64,000 nt of DNA from Diadema setosum (taxonomy: Eukaryota > Echinodermata > Echinoidea > Diadematoida > Diadematidae): positions 2,002,478 through 2,066,477 of the forward strand of contig CM067070.1 in the NCBI GenBank assembly GCA_033980235.1, written 5' to 3'. How positions within the stretch are numbered: the stretch's first letter is position 1; each line of letters opens with the position of its first letter. Under the pieces are notes generated by a model. It was not told where the DNA came from. It was given only the letters and a program-made list of their open reading frames with translations, and made no database searches. Below are positions 12,101 through 22,718 of this stretch, one piece after another. The translations under genes and the position numbers were made by a program.

Positions 12101-15100
12101 TGTGTGTTATCAACGATCAATGTGTTTGCCAACGATTCAATGCATTTTTCCCATGATGACCCAAATACTCTTCTGCACACAGTTAATTATGAGTTGTAAA
12201 ATTTATGTTGGTGATTACGAGCAAATACGTTGTTTGTAAATACAAAAAAAAAGAAAACAACTACAGTTTACGCTTTTCAGTAATACCTTGGATAATTTAG
12301 ATATGGGTATTTGTTTGGGTGCCAATGTCCTCAAAAGTGTTTCGCATATCATTTTTTTTTTATTACAGAAAATACAAATTTCTTATTGATGTTTGTAAAA
12401 TTAATTCACATAGTAGAGGTGTTGTTAATAGACTTAACTCATCTATCTCTCAACATTCGTTATGTATACTCTATTCTTCCTTGATGTTATTACCTTTAAT
12501 TATTAGTATGGGAAAACACGCATGAAACATAATTTGATACCGTTACTGTTACAAGGAGCCTCTTCGAATCGTAATGCCTCTCCATGTTTGCATACAGCTT
12601 CTTTGTTTCTTTTTTTTTTACAATCTAAGATTCTGAAAATTATTAGAGATTGGCTTTTATTTCAGTTACGCAATTTACGTACAATTATACTAAAAACTAC
12701 CGCCCATCTATTTTGAGTTCCATATTTCATCAAATTGTCATATCCTAAATATCTAACTAAAATGTCAAATATATAATCACCCTTGCTAAGCAGACATTTA
12801 TTCAAACAAGTCCAAGATTCTGGAACTCCTTTATGATGGACATGGAAAATGCACCGTCAATGACTCCGTTAAAAAAGAAAAGAAAAAAAAAAGATTGAAA
12901 CTGTTTCTTTTGAAGTCTTATACACGATGATGCAACAGAAAGAAAATGATTTTGTTTCTCATGTTTCTTCTACGCACGTCGTGCTGGAAAGAACACAATG
13001 TCCCATTATAGTGTGAGAAACACAGTATGAAATCTCCTCAAAGTGTTAAATTCGAGCTTTTTAACAGTGTGAACACATTGTCAATCATCAATTCACAGTG
13101 CGACACAGAATATTACCATGTGAACACTGTGAAAACCAAACCACAGTGTGAAATCATCTCCACATTGTTAAATTCGAGCGTTTTCACATAGTTGACTGTA
13201 TTACCACACTGTGACACACTGTGAGACACTGTTTTTTCCAGTAGGGCGGCGTTGTTTCTTTCTAGGCTTCGTCCACTTAAGGCATTCCAATTCCAATCTT
13301 CATGTTATTGCCTACACTATACATGCCTTCAGTAAGTAGAAAGTCAGCTCCGCTGATAGCAGTTCCCTGTCCACTTTCGTCATCGCTTTTTACGTCACAC
13401 TGTCCTGAAATGGCTAATCGTCTCTGTGGGCTTTGACCATTGATATATGCATTGATATATAGGCTTTTTTATTTGTCTCATCTGTTTCCCCTTTATTTTT
13501 CGTTTCATTCTTTCCCCACTCCTTTTTTTCTTTTCTTTTTTTCACTCTTTCTTCATTTTCTAGCATTCTTTGTATTATATAGTTGTAAGCTTTTTCACCC
13601 TCCCTCTGAGGTATACTCACCTAGAACAAGTATAGTCTTTAGAGTGGTTACCTCCGTTTTTACGCAAATATATGTTTGTATATATTATGCCTCTTCTCTT
13701 ACTGGTAATAGATATGGTCATATGTTGTCATTCTTTGCTTTATGTGTACAAGTCGATAAAATGCAAGTCAAATTTGACACAAAACTTTGTATATTCTGTT
13801 AAAAAAATAAAATAAACTTCGACTTTTAATCACCCTTTGCATTTACATTTGTCATCTGCGTTGGAGAAATCTGTCTGAACTTGACTCTGTTTAATATTGA
13901 GTGCATGCCCATTGTATAGAAATGTATAGAGATTTTCATTGTAAAGATGCGCTGTTTCTTGCAAATATATACGAACATATCGATAAAAAAGCAGAAAAAA
14001 AAGAAAGAAATATAATATTTTTTACAGGCTCACTTTTTCCCGGCAATGGGCAGAACGACGCACGGTGTGATGACAATACCAAGTATGATCCATATTATTA
14101 TGTTGACGTTCAGGTATGTCAAGGGATCTTTTTGGCAAAGAAAGATTAAATATTTCATAATGAAATTGAGTTAAGGCAGCAGAAATTCACGAAGACTTTT
14201 TTTTTTTTGGTTGGGAATGTTGTGGCAGAAAGCATAACTTGTGCTTTTAATTTTTTTTTTTTTTGCAGTGCATGATATGACCCTCTTCACATAAAAAGGA
14301 GGAAATATATGCATATCATGATTTATATTTTGTAATGCGTATTTCAGTATATTAACTACGCAATGTATTTATGTTATTTATCATTATTACTATAGTATTA
14401 TTTTAGAAAACTCACTTTGCACCACTTCGCACCACTTTAAGACCCGGAAACGGGTGGATTCATGGGTAGGCCGATTCATTCGCTGCCCCCCCCCCCCCCA
14501 CACCCGGGTACATTCGGAATCCACAAATAGCACCGGTCAGCGAATATTTTCATGATTGTGCATCGAAGCGACTCCAGTCAAGATTCTTCCGGCTGTGTGT
14601 TTACCTACATACATTCAAAGGTCTTCTTACATAGAGATTCGTTACGGGGATTCTCCAGTAATATATCCGAGCCGAGCCACCCTCCCCACCCCATGATATC
14701 CCAGTAGACGCAAACCAGACCTAAGCGCTGGCTGTGTCTGGACAATGAAAAGGATGTCAGAGAGATGTCAGAGGATGTCACTCACCTGACATATAATAAT
14801 CGAGCGATTCCTCTCCTTTAAAGAAAATGAATAAACAGAAGTAATTAAGAAAGTTTGAAGATTTTGGTCGAAAATAATTGTTGTGTTAATCTCTGCACAA
14901 GAATAGAAGGGAAAGCAATAAACAACAACAAACAGAAGTCCTTGGGACCGACAGTTTTCCTTTGTTATATCGAAATTTCGTTACAACCAAACAAACGCGT
15001 TATGTTCAAAACATACAAACCATCCATTTATTGCATACATAATTGCTAATTGAATGCTCGTCAAACTTCACAAAGCAGTATTAAATACGATTCTACGTCA

Positions 15101-18100
15101 CTGATTTTCTATTTCCTATTTTGCATTTCAAAGAGAGCATAAAAAATGTCTGTACTTTCATGCTTTACAATAGTTTGAATAAACATGTTTCAAATTTGAT
15201 GGCTTAGGTTCGGGCGCAGTTCACTTTGCCAAGAATGCGTTATTCCCATAGTTCGTCATTCCGTATGCTCGTCATTCCGAAGGTTCGCTATTCTCAAGAT
15301 TCGTTATTCCTATAATCTTCGTTAATCCGAAAATGAAATAAGATTCGTTATTCCGAAGTTTCGCCAATCCAAAATTGAAAAAGCTTAATTATTCCGAAGA
15401 CATGTTCATTTTATAATAAAATCGTGACCCTTTATACTCGTAATAGATGTGACCGAAATAATTATTTCAAATTTATGGCAGTAGAAGCAAACCAGGAATA
15501 AGCACAGGATATGTATGGACCATGAAAAGGATGTCAGACAGAAAAATAGGACTTAAAATGCTGAAAGCCATTCACCTGCTTAACTCACCTGAAAGATAAT
15601 AATCCGACGATTCCTCTCCTTCAAAGAAAATAAATAAACAAACAGAAAGAATTACGAATGTTTGAAGATTTTAGTCGAAAGACTTGTTTAGTTAACCTCT
15701 GCATAGGAATATAAGGGAGAGAAAAAATATAACAACAATACAACAGTGCATTCCCGTTATACCGAAGTCCTTTTGAACGAAAATTTCCTTCGTTATATCG
15801 AAATTTCTTTACAACCAAAGAAATGCAATATGTTGAAAACACATAAACCATGACTACATTGCATGATGTTTAATGAATACTCATCAAACTCTATGAATCG
15901 TTCTGTATGCAAAAGGTGGTGTAACTCATAAAATTGTATTACAGCTATACATGTATTGTATTACTGATGAAAATGATGATAATCGTTGAAAATATTTACA
16001 CTACCGTTATTTTGTAGTATATGTTAATTAAATTGCAGAAAATTGATGTATGCCTATTTGGAAAAATCGCATACAGGGAGTAAATCAAATCAAATCAAAT
16101 CAAATCAAATCAAATCAAATCAAATCAAATCAAAAGGCAGTATGAAATGGGATATTATTTCATTAATTTTGTTTTAATTACACAATGTGAAGAGAGAGCA
16201 TAAAGTTGTCTGTGCGTCCATGCTTATTTTAAACACACATGTTTCAAATGTGATGGTTTAGGATCGGTCGCACTTCAACCCCCCCCCCCCCCCCGAAAAA
16301 AAAATGCGTTATTCCCTAGGTTCCTCATTCCGGATGTTCGTCATTCCGAAGGTTCGCTATTCTCAAGATTCGTCATTTCTAGGCTTCGATAATCCAAAAT
16401 AGAAATAAGACTCGTTATTCTGAAGTTTCGTCAATCCAAAAATTGAAATATGTTAGTTATTTCAAAGACTCGTTGATTTCAAAATGATATTGTGACATCT
16501 TACCGTAATAATTATGACCGCGATAATCACTTTAAGTTTAGGGCAGTAGAGGCAAACCAGGCATAAGCAATGGATGTGCATGAACAATGAAGAGGAAGTC
16601 AGCGAGAAAAATAGGAATTAACAGGCTGAAAGTCATTTACCTGCTTAACTCACCTGATGCAGGATAAACGGCCATTTCTGTTGAGAATTAAAAAAACCAA
16701 GACAGAATTACAAAAGTTTGAAGATCATAGTCGAAAGACTTGTCGAGTTAAGCTCTGCCCAAGAATTGAGGATAAAGATATCAACAACTAAATAGCAGTG
16801 CACACATGATATTGCAAAGTCCTTCAGACCGACAGTTATTATGTCGTTGTATTGGAATTTCGTTACAACCAAATAAATGCATTATGTTCAAAGACACCAA
16901 CCATGCCTATATTGCATGTTATCGAATACTCATCAAACTCTATAAAGCAGTATTAAATACGATACTTTCTCATTCATGTTGTTTTTGTTTCATGTTTCAG
17001 ATAGAGCATAGAGCAAGTATAGTAGTCTGTGCTTCTATTAGTTTAAACACACATGTTTCAAATGTGATGGCTTAGGATCGGTCGCAGTTCATTTTTCCAA
17101 AAATGAATTATTCCCATTCCGGATGCTCGTCATTCCGAAGGCTATTCTCAAAATGCGTTGTTCCGAAGATTCGTTAATTTGTAACTGATATCAGGTTAGT
17201 GATGACGAAAGTTTGTTAGCGTACCCATTTGTTTGTTATTGTTTTTTTTTTCACTTTTGGACTCAATTATGAAACTTATTCATTTTCTGATCAACAAACC
17301 TTCGTTTTCAAACGAATTACCCTTCGTTATAACAACGAACCATTCCGAATGACATGATATTTGCTCCGGTCTTATTTTCTCGAAGGAATTAGGGTTAGCG
17401 TTAGGATTATCATAGGCTTAGGATATAGTTTGAAATGAGGATTAGGATTACGGTTAGAGTTATCTTTAGGGCTGAGCTTATGATTGGTTGAGCGTGCATA
17501 TTTCATAGGAGCAATTGCCGCGGGAGCAAATGTCATGGACCCTTTTTCGGATTGTCGAACGTAAAATAACGAATTCGCCGGAATAATGGCAGCAATGAAG
17601 TAATGACGAACATTATTTCATCAACAGATTAAGAACAATTATCTATTTTGTGTATTTTAGAATATCAAGCATTCGGAATAACGAAATTCATTTCATCTCG
17701 ATTAAATATATGGCAACAGAACTATTCATGGAAAAAGTGTGTGACACAGTAAATGAAAGCAGAGCGATGTAGATTTAAACACCTTGAAAATAATGTGAAG
17801 AGTTCGACCTTGACTTGCTTATCAAGATTCGACTTAGGGTTTGAATCTTTCATAGCGTGAAAATCTTTATTTGACTTTTTTTTTGCGTAAATACAATTTA
17901 AAAAAATAGTCCTATAAACGGCATTATACTTACCCTTGGAACACGTCACGTTTATCATGAACTTCACTGGGTTGTTATTGAACGTATACTTTATCTGTAC
18001 CTTTATCTGATGGGTCAGTGATAAAAAGGGAGATGATTTGGTGTGCTCTGTGATCGCAATCAGATACGATTTTTCTGATAGTTCATCCAGAAATTGAAAT

Positions 18101-19304
18101 CCAACCACTGAGTGATTAGCAGACTTAATTTCAGAAAGAATTCGACGTCCACGAGATGCCTGGAAAACCCAACTATCGCCGTTGGCAAGACAGGTTTCGT
18201 CGCAAAATATCTCCTGCAGCAGTGGCTTTCCCGAACAGTTTACAGTGAAGTCTGTGCAAGATTTGAGAAGAAAAAAGTACAGGTCAACTGGTTTATGTCT
18301 GAATATTAGTAAAAGAGAGAATAGTATAAAATAAATGGCAGATACAGTCGATGCCTGGAAATCTTGCTTGCTGCTCAACAACAGCAAACCAAAAAAAAAA
18401 ATTGCTGTTTCTATTTCCGATATTTTCTCCATATTTTTCCTCTTCTAATGATTAATAATCTTGTTTACAATCCTCTGGTAAAAATGGAATTTAAAGTCTA
18501 ATTTTTCTTGTACGTTACCATGGACTGCAATGTTTAGGCTATTTCATTCAAACATAATTGTGACGTTTCCCTTAATCCAAAAGTTTTTGTCATATTATGG
18601 AAAGCAGATGAGGAGTTTGGATTTTGAAGGTTTTGTGCAAGCAAAGACGTAAAGAGCCATATTTTGCTTTTTCCTCAAGTTGCTTTCCTCCGTTTTCACC
18701 CCATTATATTTTAGTATATTGATGGTGTGTATGAAACCCTATATACAACGCCTTCAAAAACAGACTTTGAATCAGCGCTATTATTTAAAGTACGTTTGAT
18801 ATTTGGCATTATCATGAATATCATGGTCCTACGTAGGCCTACCTATAGTTAGGGGTCATATTGATAGCACCTAATCATATTACATTGGCTGCAGTAATGC
18901 TTGAAATACCGGATTTGTGTCACACTCAAGCGACACGGCTGTAGGTCTATAAAACCCGTAACTTCAATCATACAATTTCTCAGAACTTACCTTTCTTATT
19001 TTTTTATGTATAGACTAGCACAAAAAAAGTAGGCTTGGAGTATACAAATCTGAAGGATATACATGATTTCTGCATTTCTTTTTTCTGTGAATGTCCTCTT
19101 GTGGATTTTGCAATTTAAATCGAAATATTATCCGCTAAACCTTTCTCGTTTGTGTAATGAAATGCTGCATGTGATCCTTTAAGATAGTAAGAAGAGAATA
19201 TACGTACAAGTCTCGCGGGCTTCTACACAAGAAAAAGCGATGAAGAGATTGTAATTGATGACACTAGCAAACAACCACAAGAAAAAAGTTACTTTTCTCT
19301 CCAT
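3192..19304 (-). CDS. Gene A: tyrosine-repeat receptor, 8 exons (join)
   Basis: Spliced model on the minus strand: 19304-19208, 18251-17934, 16677-16654, 15618-15589, 14815-14786, 14127-14034, 10186-9943, 4397-3192. The lengths sum to 2043 nt, 681 codons including the stop, with no internal stop at any junction. Predicted order is signal peptide, four-cysteine ectodomain module, three micro-exon stalk segments, one TM, then a cytoplasmic tail of about 480 residues with about 22 tyrosines. It is a type I membrane receptor; the ligand is unknown. The tail carries YDVI, YMDM, YQEI and 13 repeated GYxxP/L units, so an SH2-adaptor scaffold role is inferred. It is paralogous to gene B over the signal, first module, TM and tail, but lacks SRCR, WSC and CCP. 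Oddities are a premature stop relative to B and a shifted exon-7 acceptor. No family name is recognised. Confidence 0.8.
5900..6370. repeat. CGTTATTCCGAAG-type short dispersed repeat cluster
   Basis: Repeated variants of 'aataacgaacctt'/'ttcgttattccgaag' without fixed period. The same cluster type recurs at 15230-15420, 16310-16460, 17100-17350 and 41630-41960, so it travels with the micro-exon introns. Confidence 0.5.
7093..7339. mobile_element. 247-bp MITE, copy 1
   Basis: Terminal inverted repeats of about 32 bp (GAAGAGTTTGTTTGCAAAAA... and its complement), flanked by ACTT on both sides. It lies in gene A intron 7. Homologous to 19667-19911, 32553-32799 and 32846-33092. Confidence 0.8.
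9116..9154. repeat. (TA)n microsatellite
   Basis: Uninterrupted TA dinucleotides in gene A intron 7. Confidence 0.9.
9715..9763. repeat. (AATTC)n followed by a TTTATT block
   Basis: Pentanucleotide run followed by tttattt. The same arrangement occurs at 24655-24700 and 37280-37314. On minus it reads AATAAA then (GAATT)n, like a retroposon 3' end. Confidence 0.6.
9943..10186 (-). CDS. Gene A exon 7: proximal cytoplasmic tail
   Basis: 244 nt, phase 2 to 0, the same length as gene B exon 9. It encodes DSDRGRLEIYPVDTST, PQVPGNEFGDVTTSPDY and HIFQNTSQ and ends at a gtagtgg donor. The acceptor that B uses (tgctgtag) is tggtgtgc here. The only nearby AG that keeps the frame is at 10188-10187, so the exon start is less certain than its body. 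It contains two tyrosines, IYPV and DYALH. Confidence 0.7.
10484..11326. mobile_element. TIR element starting TAGGGGAGAGCGGGG
   Basis: The left end (TAGGGGAGAGCGGGG...AGTGGGAC) is complementary to the right end (GTCCCACTT...CCCCGCTCTCCCCTA). About 840 bp, no transposase frame, with a possible TA target duplication. It sits in gene A intron 6. Confidence 0.7.
11345..12850 (+). pseudogene. Degenerate non-LTR retrotransposon RT
   Basis: Frame-broken remnants of a reverse transcriptase. 'FLDFSKVFDTINH' is readable near 11870-11910 (usual F-x-K-A-F-D), with an 'ALEWFGSYL'-like block near 11945 and an RT-tail-like 'wnsf' segment near 12815. No intact frame. CR1/jockey-type by motif; it lies in intron 6 of gene A. 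Confidence 0.55.
12984..13241. mobile_element. Small foldback element with CACTGTG/CACAGTG repeats
   Basis: Ends CTGGAAA and TTTCCAG face each other. The interior is made of alternating cacagtgtgaaa and ttcacactgtg words that could fold extensively. Confidence 0.45.
14034..14127 (-). CDS. Gene A exon 6: transmembrane segment
   Basis: The acceptor is ...aaaaag and the donor gtgagc. It is 94 nt, phase 1 to 2. It encodes DPLTYLNVN followed by IIIWIILGIVITPCVVLP and IAGKK, a single hydrophobic span with a basic stop-transfer end. It aligns with gene B 39356-39266 (same donor position and GK ending). The two prolines inside the span are unusual but still compatible with a TM helix. Confidence 0.7.
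14786..14815 (-). CDS. Gene A exon 5: 30-nt stalk micro-exon
   Basis: Bounded by ...tttaaag and gtgagtg, 30 nt, phase 1-1, encoding about G-E-E-S-L-D-Y-Y-M-S. It is a tandem duplicate of exon 4, together with several hundred bases of flanking intron. Confidence 0.6.
15589..15618 (-). CDS. Gene A exon 4: 30-nt stalk micro-exon
   Basis: Bounded by ...tttgaag and gtgagttaag, 30 nt, phase 1-1, encoding about G-E-E-S-S-D-Y-Y-L-S. It nearly repeats the next micro-exon (14815-14786). An acidic D-Y-Y context in an extracellular stalk is a plausible tyrosine-sulfation site (inference). Confidence 0.6.
16083..16134. repeat. (CAAAT)n microsatellite
   Basis: About ten uninterrupted CAAAT units in intron 3 of gene A. 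Confidence 0.9.
16654..16677 (-). CDS. Gene A exon 3: 24-nt stalk micro-exon
   Basis: Bounded by ...caacag and gtgagtt, 24 nt, phase 1-1. With its neighbours it encodes about E-M-A-V-Y-P-A-S. It is homologous to gene B's 24-nt micro-exon (40874-40851) in sequence, length and flanking intron. It lies between the ectodomain module and the TM exon, so it is extracellular stalk. Confidence 0.6.
17934..18251 (-). CDS. Gene A exon 2: four-cysteine ectodomain module
   Basis: The acceptor is ...gcacag and the donor gtaagt. It is 318 nt, phase 1-1, exactly the length of gene B exon 2. The encoded 106 residues begin FTVNCSG, continue CDETCLANGDSWVFQ and RGRRILSEI, and end VTCSKG; four cysteines are shared with B. 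The core (W-x-F-Q-A, G-R-R-I, then a late aromatic/LDEL segment) is loosely CUB-like, but I cannot assign it to CUB or Ig with confidence. Several N-x-S/T sites fit an extracellular position. Confidence 0.75.
19208..19304 (-). CDS. Gene A exon 1: signal peptide
   Basis: Starts with ATG at 19304 and encodes MERK followed by a hydrophobic run (FFLWLFASVI...LFIAF), a typical secretory signal peptide. It ends at a gtacgt donor in phase 1. The equivalent exon of gene B starts with the same MERK and keeps the N-L-x-I-A-F-S core, which supports this start. Confidence 0.8.
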
Positions 19305-19499
19305 CCTGTACATCCAATATCAATCGCGCATCAGCAGAAAAACTGAGATGCAGATTATCACTGACGAAGGTCGGCCAGTAGTTTCCCTTCAGACTTTGCC
19401 AGAGGAAATGGAAGTCTGCAATACGGAGTTTTAAAGAGAACTATACTTGTAATGCGTTGTACCGATATTAACCACTTCCAATACCTGTGACAACTCTAC

Positions 19500-19600
19500 G
19501 TGAAAAAAAAAAAAGAGCCTACGTGCGCGCAGTGAAACTGCGAAAACACACGTGATGGTCACTCCCTGCACGGATATGAGTGAAACTGAGCGTGAATACA
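19500..19600 (-). promoter_or_regulatory. Conserved block upstream of gene A
   Basis: On minus, TTTCACTC...TCCGTGCAGGGAGTG then A/G-CCAT and ACGT are conserved with 57780-57880 upstream of gene B, about 200-290 bp before each start codon. The A copy contains a CACGTG E-box that B lacks. Proximal-promoter or 5'UTR role is inferred from conservation only. Confidence 0.4.
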
Positions 19601-19666
19601 GATAAAATTAATCTATTGACGTTATTGTCTCGCTACATTGCCCGTGGTTTCAAAAAGCGATGAAAT

Positions 19667-19911
19667 GGAAAGTTTGTTTGCAAAAACCGATAAGTCCATA
19701 TTTGCCAAATGGAGATATTTGCGATTAAAGGTCAAGAAAAATAAAGAGAATAATAAGAAAATTTTTGCTTCTTTTGACCATAACTTCAAAATGTGCCTTT
19801 ATATGTAGTGACAAATATATCATTTAAAAGGTATTATTTTGTACTTTATGATAGAAACCGTACTTAAAGATCTCAAAAATGGACTTATCGGTTTTTGCAA
19901 ACAAACTCTTC
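19667..19911. mobile_element. MITE of the same 247-bp family, copy 2
   Basis: Same TIRs as copy 1, flanked by AAAT on each side. It is inserted about 360 bp upstream of the gene A start, within sequence otherwise homologous to the gene B promoter region. Confidence 0.8.
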
Positions 19912-20130
19912 AAATCTAGGGTCTACAATAAACACCTGAGAATACCACTCGGTTGTCAAGATCTCTGTGTACATCAGACCGGCAAAAATGTTGAATATAT
20001 TCTAAACAACAACTTGCTTTTTTTTTTGTCCGATATCATTGGTTTTTTTTTTTATACTTTCATGTACTTTACTGCTATGAGTAGGCCTCATCTAGATTGG
20101 GGTGATAGGGACAATATCTCACCACATTAA

Positions 20131-20515
20131 AGGGACTGCACAGTACTGGTTGAGGTGGGGATTCATGTTTTGAACATTCCTAAGTGAGATAATGAGAAAC
20201 CTCTTATGAAATACGAAAGAGCATGTAATCTTAAGAAGGATTCATCGTTTATTTGATGAAAATTGGTTTTCAAATGGCTGAGATAACCGAAAAAGTGATA
20301 ATAATAAATGACGACAGGCCACGCCTTTTATTAGGATCTCTTTGTTTCACCTTGTTTTTGGATGTCTCAGCCATTTCAAAACCGATTTTTCATCAAATAA
20401 ACTTTTGATACCCCTTAGAATTGCATACTCTTTTACATCCCATAGAGTGGTTTCTGAATATCTCGCAAAACGTTAAAAGCTAAATCCTCACCTCGACCAG
20501 AACTGTACACACCCT
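20131..20515. mobile_element. 385-bp TIR element flanked by TTAA
   Basis: TTAA on both sides (20127-20130, 20516-20519). Ends AGGG...CTG-CACAGTACTGGT-GAGGTG and CACCTC-ACCAGAACTGTACAC-CCCT are inverted, and the interior is also partly palindromic around AACCGATTTTTCATCAAATA. piggyBac-like target choice; non-autonomous. Confidence 0.7.
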
Positions 20516-21261
20516 TTAATTTCGCCAAGAATGCCGTAAGGCTTCTGCAACTTTTGACAAATGTAAGGTCATGTTGTCATGTAATCAAGTACTATAATAC
20601 AATTAATACTTGGTAATATACACAAACAATATTTAATGTACATTATTATTCAATACGTGGAAGGGATGGATTATGTTTTGCGTATTATGTGACCCAACAC
20701 CATAAAAAACAACAACAAAATTCACCACACAGTTGAGGACATATGTATTTTGAAATAGCAGACTTTAAGTTTTAAAGTGCTGCGATGCATTCAGATGGAC
20801 TCTCCTATCAATAGCCTATCTAGATATTGGAAAGAAAGCGCACACTCTGAAACAATTGAGAAGAGGTTCTAAAGTATCGGGTCTATTCAAGCCTTTTATC
20901 TCTACCAAGCCATACTCGATGCAATGAATGTGACAAAAGGGGATGAAACTCCATATACCAACAATAATGAAGGTATTATCAGATCAGAATAATGTACACG
21001 TATAACAAGAGTTTCTCTTTTACAAAATGGACTTTGTTGACCACTTTTTCTTATTATGTCCTCGCATAAAATCCCGCACAGTAACATTTATCATCTATGT
21101 ACATTTTATTATATTGATTTTCTGAGATTGTAAGACTACGATGACATTTTATGTCACGATAGATTTTTAGCTTAAAAAGGGGTATCGATGCACATCGACC
21201 AATTAAGTCGTACTTAGAGGGCAATTTTAGCTGAATGCTAAATGGCATGTTTGAATTGAAG

Positions 21262-21480
21262 ACCTGAATATAAGAACGACCCAAGTCCAATTTTTGGCCA
21301 AATTCAGTTTGACATGGGAAATTGTAGCTTATGCATGGACTCATCTTGTGTATAAATGATAAATCGTGATTACCACCGGAAGTCCCTGAAATGAATGAGT
21401 TAAATCTTATATGAATGTAGGAATGAAGGATTTAGGTAATTCTTACATTCATATTATAGCGCCCTCTCTCATCCTTCTCT
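21262..21480. repeat. Interspersed repeat sharing the AACGACCCAAGTCC end
   Basis: 'gaatataagaacgacccaagtcc' start, 'gccaaattcagtttgacatg' interior and 'tattatagcgccctctctcat' end also occur at 26470-26640. Confidence 0.55.
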
Positions 21481-21506
21481 CATCTCTATAGCAGAATATC
21501 ATGTAT

Positions 21507-22497
21507 ATGAATCAAAGAACGACCCAAGTCCATATTATGATTCAAAGAACGACCCAAGTCCAACAAGGAGGTGTACGCTGCATGTGACGGGTAAAAATGT
21601 CTAGTGTGGTTAAGAGTGTAATTGCATCCGTCTTTATCTGCATTTATGAATGTTTTAATGTTTAACGGTTTTTATTGTTATATTTGTGTTTTGGAAACAA
21701 GAGTTGTGAAACGAATAAGCAATAGTACAATGTTATCATATCACTATACCTGTTCAGTAATGTAAGATGTCAATGTCACCTTTTTTTTTTTTTTTTTGCT
21801 TCTTCTTCTCTCTCTCTCTTCAAGTTTACTATTTTTTCTTCCTCTCATTATACTGGCCAGGTTTATGGTCGCTTACTTGAATGTGTTTGTTCATCTTTAA
21901 AGGTACAACCCTGTGAATGCATACCATGTGCACTAGTCCACATCATGTGATCATAAACACACTCTAAATGAGCTAAAAAGGGGAAGGTGCAAACATGCAT
22001 TGTCAGCTTGGGTGTAGAAGCAAGTGTATCCATAACGCCGGTATTCGTTTACGAATCGATTACATAATACCCAAACGCAATATATTTGGGTTGCGATATG
22101 CAATGCGGAGTATATAGATGTGTATGCTTCTGTGGGAGCATGAAAATATGTGATGCATGTGCCAAAGTTTTTGCCAAAGGGAGATGTACGGTCTACGTGA
22201 GGTGTAAAAATGTCGAGTGTGTTCAAAAGTGTATTTGTATCTGTTTTTATTTGTAGTACATGAATGTTTTAATGTCTGACGGTTTTTTAATGTTATATCT
22301 GTGCTTTGGAAATTGAGTTATGAAATGAATAAGCAATGTTATGTTATTATATGACTATATATGTTGTGTAATGTAAGTTGTGTGTTTTTTTTTATAAGTA
22401 ATATGTATGTGATATTGTTTTGATATGTTGTATCACTGTGTAAACTACCTCAATTCGGCCTTGTTAGGCTGCCATGGTAGTTATCTTTTAAACCATG

Positions 22498-22528
<31 letters not shown>

Positions 22529-22718
22529 CAAAATGGCCTCTTCACAATTATTGTAAATGTTAATTGTCATAATAATATATGTTCTAATTTGTATATACAA
22601 TGTTGCCTTCCCATCACAGTTAAATAGAATATTATTGGACAAATAAAAAAGATATGAAGTTTTTTAAGTTTACTCGAACTGGTGTTCCATGGACTTGGGT
22701 CATTCTTATATTCAGATA
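21507..22718. mobile_element. TIR element split by a non-LTR 3' end
   Basis: Left end AAAGAACGACCCAAGTCCA and right end TGGACTTGGGTCATTCTTAT are inverted. The interior past 22525 matches the intact 27501-27741 copy. The segment about 21565-22525 is an insertion that ends in an (AAAT)n tail. Confidence 0.6.
21565..22525 (+). mobile_element. Non-LTR retroposon 3' region with (AAAT)n tail
   Basis: It ends 'ggctgccatggtagttatc' then AAT(AAAT)n, as at CR1/L2-type 3' ends. It contains a direct duplication (about 21580-21780 and 22200-22395, both with 'aaaaatgtc-agtgtg'). Confidence 0.55.

Larger units (their letters stand above)
14640..17200. repeat. Three tandem ~0.9-1 kb units, each with a micro-exon
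   Basis: Blocks starting near 14690, 15480 and 16560 share the order: 'gcaaaccaggcataag', micro-exon, 'ttgaagattttagtcgaaagacttg', 'ttatatcgaaatttcgttacaacca', then 'gttcgtcattccgaagg'. A single copy lies at 40730-41330 in gene B. Tandem exon duplication in gene A explains its extra stalk exons. Confidence 0.7.
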
